Assembly: GCF_050916235.1 (NCBI RefSeq)
Contig: NZ_CP104854.1
Span: 310,001-374,000, forward strand
Length of the DNA: 64,000 nucleotides
From: Maridesulfovibrio sp050916235
GTDB taxonomy: Bacteria > Desulfobacterota > Desulfovibrionia > Desulfovibrionales > Desulfovibrionaceae
Direction of reading: 5' to 3'
A program made the position numbers and the translations under genes. The notes under the pieces were generated by a model. The model was not told where the DNA came from, ran no database searches, and was given only the letters and a program-made list of their open reading frames with translations. Each line of letters starts with the position of its first letter. The first letter of the stretch is position 1. Of this stretch, positions 61,385 to 64,000 are shown one piece after another.

Positions 61385-62038
61385 TCAGCTCCTGACAATT
61401 TTAACTGAAGATGAAGTTCCGATTCGGCTGGCACCTGCACCGACAAGCTCACAGGCCTGTTCAAAAGTTCTGATTCCGCCGCTTGCTTTGACGCCTATTG
61501 AATCACCGACAATTGAGCGCATGAGTCTTATATCCTCAACGGTCGCTCCTCCGGGACCGAATCCTGTACAGGTCTTTACAAATGAAGCTCCCGCCTTGAC
61601 CGCGAGTTCGCAGGCCAGCTTCTTCTCGTCGTCGTCCAGCAGCCCGGTTTCAATTATGGCCTTCACGGGAATTTCCCCGGCCCCTTCAACGGTCATGAAG
61701 ACATCATTCAGAAACACCTTGCGATCTCCGGCCTTCAGTGCGGAAATATTGACCACCATGTCGAGCTCCTGCGCTCCCTTGGCCACGGCTCTCATGGCTT
61801 CAAGCATCTTGACCTCGGTCATGTTCGATCCACAGGGGAACCCTATGACCGAACACACCTTTGGTCCCTGCCCTCCCAGAATATCCGCTGCAAGAGCGAT
61901 ATGGCAGGGATGGACGCAGACAGAGGCAAACCCGAATTCCATGGCCTCACGGCAGAGCTGCTCAATTGCTCCGGAACCTGCCGAAACGTCAAGCAATGTG
62001 TGATCAATATACCCAGCCAGATTTTCAATCTTCTCCAT
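61385..62038 (-). CDS. deoC: Deoxyribose-phosphate aldolase
   Basis: 217 residues, full length for DeoC. It cleaves 2-deoxyribose 5-phosphate to acetaldehyde and glyceraldehyde 3-phosphate. The Schiff-base Lys155 is in FVKTCTGFG, Asp93 is in ELDMVVN, and Lys184 is in GVKASGGIRT, the three catalytic positions. The next gene, cobH, follows three bases later, which has no obvious metabolic link. Confidence 0.96.
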   Translation of the reverse strand: MEKIENLAGYIDHTLLDVSAGSGAIEQLCREAMEFGFASVCVHPCHIALAADILGGQGPKVCSVIGFPCGSNMTEVKMLEAMRAVAKGAQELDMVVNISALKAGDRKVFLNDVFMTVEGAGEIPVKAIIETGLLDDDEKKLACELAVKAGASFVKTCTGFGPGGATVEDIRLMRSIVGDSIGVKASGGIRTFEQACELVGAGASRIGTSSSVKIVRS

Positions 62039-62201
62039 GACCGACTCCCGTCTTTGCCGAAACGGAAAAAGGGCCCACTGCGAACAAATTACCGCCGCCC
62101 GTTCCCGCTCCGAAATTAAAGCAAATCTCCCAGTAAACGAACATTATGTTAATTAGGGAATTCGGTCAAAAGAAACCTGCAATAAGCCTAATACAAAAAA
62201 A

Positions 62202-62223
62202 GTGCCCCGAAAAAACGGGGCAC
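62202..62223 (-). terminator. Intrinsic terminator of the polar amino acid ABC operon
   Basis: GTGCCCCG pairs perfectly with CGGGGCAC around a 6-base loop, with seven T residues on the minus strand. It starts 32 bases after the permease stop at 62255. Confidence 0.88.
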
Positions 62224-62254
62224 AAGTATCAGTTTAAGCTGGAAAAGACCAGAG

Positions 62255-62950
62255 CTATCGATTGCGAGCCTGATATCGGGCAAGGTGTGCTTCCATCTTG
62301 CGACTGGCAAAAGTCAGCACATAGCAGATAATAAAATAAAGCACTGCGATAGCTATGAATATCTCTGTCGGCGAGGTCAGAGTTCTGTTGTTCACCTGTG
62401 TGGCAGTACGGGTCAGCTCATTAACACCGATAATGTAAGCAAGGGAGGTATCCTTGGTCAGCGATACAAACTGGTTGACGAACGAAGGAATCATGTTCCT
62501 GAGTGCCTGCGGCAGAATAACATAACGCATGGCCTGAGCATGTGAAAGCCCGGTTCCTCGTGCTGCTTCCATCTGACCTCTGGGAAGGGCCATAACACCT
62601 GCTTTAACGATTTCGCCGATATAGGCTCCCGTAAAAACGATGAAAGCAACCAGTGCGCAACTGAACTCCGGCAATGGAGTCCCCAAAAGAACCGGGGCCA
62701 GGAAATAAAACCAGAATATAAGCATCAACAGCGGAATTCCGCGTATGACTTCAATATAAAAGACAGCAATTCCCTTGATGAACATATTGCGGGAAAGACG
62801 CATCAACCCGGCTGCAAGTCCGATCCAGAAGGCACCGAAAATCCCGAGTACGGCCAGAATGATGCTTATGGCAAGTCCGCCGAGAGGGCCGTCGGGATAG
62901 GCTCCCCATAGAAAATAATCAAGGTTGTTCCAAACTACATCCCATTGCAC
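62255..62950 (-). CDS. Polar amino acid ABC transporter permease
   Basis: 231 residues with about five membrane segments. The coupling (EAA) motif reads EAARGTGLSHAQAMRYVILP near 134, as in HisM/GlnP-type permeases. It starts 12 bases after the second permease gene. Together with the other permease and a separately encoded ATPase (not in the window), it forms the pore for a polar amino acid such as glutamate, glutamine, aspartate or histidine. The ligand is not shown. Confidence 0.93.
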   Translation of the reverse strand: MQWDVVWNNLDYFLWGAYPDGPLGGLAISIILAVLGIFGAFWIGLAAGLMRLSRNMFIKGIAVFYIEVIRGIPLLMLIFWFYFLAPVLLGTPLPEFSCALVAFIVFTGAYIGEIVKAGVMALPRGQMEAARGTGLSHAQAMRYVILPQALRNMIPSFVNQFVSLTKDTSLAYIIGVNELTRTATQVNNRTLTSPTEIFIAIAVLYFIICYVLTFASRKMEAHLARYQARNR

Positions 62951-62962
62951 GAGACGCCACTC

Positions 62963-63664
62963 CTAGTATTTAATTTGCAGCAGGAAATGCTTATTATACA
63001 TATTGATCGCAAAAGAAACGATCAGAGAGATACACAGATAAATCAGGGTCGCCACCGTGAAAGCCTCAAAACCGTGGAAGGTATATGATTCAATCTGGCG
63101 CGCCATGTAGGTAAGGTCCATGACACCGATGGTCATGACCAGCGAAGAGTTCTTGATCAGGTTGAGCGACTGCGAAATGAGCGGCGGAATGATAATCCTG
63201 AAAGCCTGCGGCAGAATGACGTATCTGTATGCCTGCAGGAAAGACAGCCCGGTTGCCCGGGAAGCCTCAAGCTGGTTCTTAGGAATAGAATAAATCCCGG
63301 CACGGATCTCTTCCGCTACGAATGCGGCAGTATACACGGTCAACGATATGACGCCTGCGGTAAATTCGAAGTCATGGTCGTACAGCCACTCGTTAACGGC
63401 TTCGGGAAGTATGGCATAGGAACCGAAATACCAGAAAAATATCTGGATAAGCAAAGGGGTATTCCGGAAAAATTCCACGAAGGCAAAGCTGAACCACTCG
63501 AAAGGCTTGAACTTGGACATGCGCATTACCGCGATAATTGTCCCGAGCAGCAGGGTCAGCACGATGGAGATGCTAGAAATCTTCAGGGTCGTAATAACCC
63601 CGTCGATAATCCACTGGCCGTGTTTACCGGTAAGAACCAGATTCCAATCAAACTGATAATTCAA
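62963..63664 (-). CDS. Polar amino acid ABC transporter permease
   Basis: 233 residues with about five membrane segments. The coupling motif EASRATGLSFLQAYRYVILP lies near 143, and RNTPLLIQIFFWYFG near 68 is typical of the His/Glu/Gln/Arg permease family. It sits between the binding-protein gene and the other permease, a standard operon order. A hairpin at 63684-63710 precedes it. Confidence 0.93.
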   Translation of the reverse strand: MNYQFDWNLVLTGKHGQWIIDGVITTLKISSISIVLTLLLGTIIAVMRMSKFKPFEWFSFAFVEFFRNTPLLIQIFFWYFGSYAILPEAVNEWLYDHDFEFTAGVISLTVYTAAFVAEEIRAGIYSIPKNQLEASRATGLSFLQAYRYVILPQAFRIIIPPLISQSLNLIKNSSLVMTIGVMDLTYMARQIESYTFHGFEAFTVATLIYLCISLIVSFAINMYNKHFLLQIKY

Positions 63665-63683
63665 AATGTCTATCCGTTGTTTT

Positions 63684-63710
63684 CGGGGGAACCGGATTTC
63701 CGGCCCCCCG
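63684..63710 (-). repeat. Intercistronic hairpin between binding protein and permease genes
   Basis: CGGGGG pairs with CCCCCG, then the CCGG arms pair with each other around a 4-base loop (a small AA bulge on one side, one extra C on the other). No U-tract follows. It is the usual place for a differential-expression element in ABC operons. Confidence 0.6.
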
Positions 63711-63743
63711 TTATCTACGCTGATACCTTAGACGGCTGACCGA

Positions 63744-64000
63744 TTAAGGCCAGATTTCCATGTTCCAGGTGAGGGGCAGGTAGTACTTGGTATCGGGACC
63801 GAACCATTTGTCGTACATCTTCTTGTAGTCGCCGCTCTTCCACATTTTGATGAGGGCAACGTTTACTGCGTCACGGAAGTTGGACTCGTTTTCAGGAAGA
63901 CCGAGGCCGTAAGGTTCGGGAGAAATGAAGTCACCGACGATTTCCCAGTTTTCGGGATTGGGATCGGAGTTCTTGAGGCCGAGGAGGATGGTGGAGTCGG
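63744..64000 (-). CDS. Polar amino acid ABC transporter substrate-binding protein (C-terminal part, gene continues beyond window)
   Basis: The last 85 codons are visible. Features of the SBP_bac_3 family C-terminus: EPYGLGLPENESNFRDAVNV and VALIKMWKSGDYKKMYDKWF, ending NMEIWP. It is the first gene of the operon and ends 80 bases before the first permease start. The N-terminus and signal peptide lie outside the window, so length and ligand cannot be judged. Confidence 0.88.
   Translation of the reverse strand, partial: DSTILLGLKNSDPNPENWEIVGDFISPEPYGLGLPENESNFRDAVNVALIKMWKSGDYKKMYDKWFGPDTKYYLPLTWNMEIWP

Noticed and set aside
1..64000. tRNA, rRNA, CRISPR array, insertion sequence or prophage
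   Set aside because: I found no T-arm-like motifs outside genes, no spaced direct repeats, no transposase or integrase reading frame and no terminal repeats.

Overview
The window looks like a chromosomal segment of a mesophilic sulfate-reducing bacterium of the Desulfovibrionaceae (Desulfovibrio or Maridesulfovibrio type). The main reason is the left end, where gene content and order match the organic-acid (lactate) oxidation region of Desulfovibrio vulgaris, DVU3022 to DVU3033. The c-type cytochrome maturation genes also fit, because CcmE carries the Cys-variant haem-binding motif known from Desulfovibrio. Most genes are on the minus strand. I see no insertion sequence, prophage, CRISPR array, rRNA or tRNA.

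Positions 1-18752, all minus strand, form a lactate-to-acetate module with its regulators. In transcription order they are: a periplasm-sensing hybrid histidine kinase, a sigma-54 response regulator, a terminator and a sigma-54-type promoter, pyruvate:ferredoxin oxidoreductase, lactate permease, a GlcD-like flavoprotein dehydrogenase and its iron-sulfur partner, Pta, AckA, a LutC-like protein, and a LutB-LutA fusion that runs off the left edge. Lactate is imported, oxidised to pyruvate by two kinds of dehydrogenase, decarboxylated to acetyl-CoA, and converted to acetate with ATP formation. The four longest gene junctions inside the operon carry strong RNA hairpins, and the leader contains an attenuator-like hairpin.

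Positions 18931-25838 are a mixed region: an exported phytase-like esterase, a 61-residue unknown protein, a PAS/GAF/HisKA_2 sensor kinase, a DUF3568-type lipoprotein, a lone receiver protein, a CoA-disulfide-reductase/rhodanese fusion and a CopZ-like metal chaperone. Positions 26042-32804 are a housekeeping run: guaB-guaA, tatB-tatC, hisB, a lipoprotein and hisA. Upstream of guaB lies a structured, terminator-ended RNA that I could not assign. Positions 33091-37990 encode a complete branched-chain amino acid ABC transporter, livK-H-M-G-F.

Positions 38445-43733 encode c-type cytochrome maturation: ccmE, F, A, B, C, a 46-residue ccmD-like gene and a TPR protein, with no ccmG or ccmH visible. 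Next come a CNNM/CorC-type membrane protein, a GT9 glycosyltransferase, nadD, proA and a YfgM-like TPR membrane protein. Positions 49414-57272 hold two 2-oxoacid:ferredoxin oxidoreductases in opposite orientations: iorAB, whose IorA has a shortened ferredoxin tail, followed by a GAF/sigma-54 activator and a lipoprotein; and korDABC. The right end has a large GGDEF/EAL protein, cobH, deoC, and a polar amino acid ABC transporter whose binding-protein gene is cut by the window edge.
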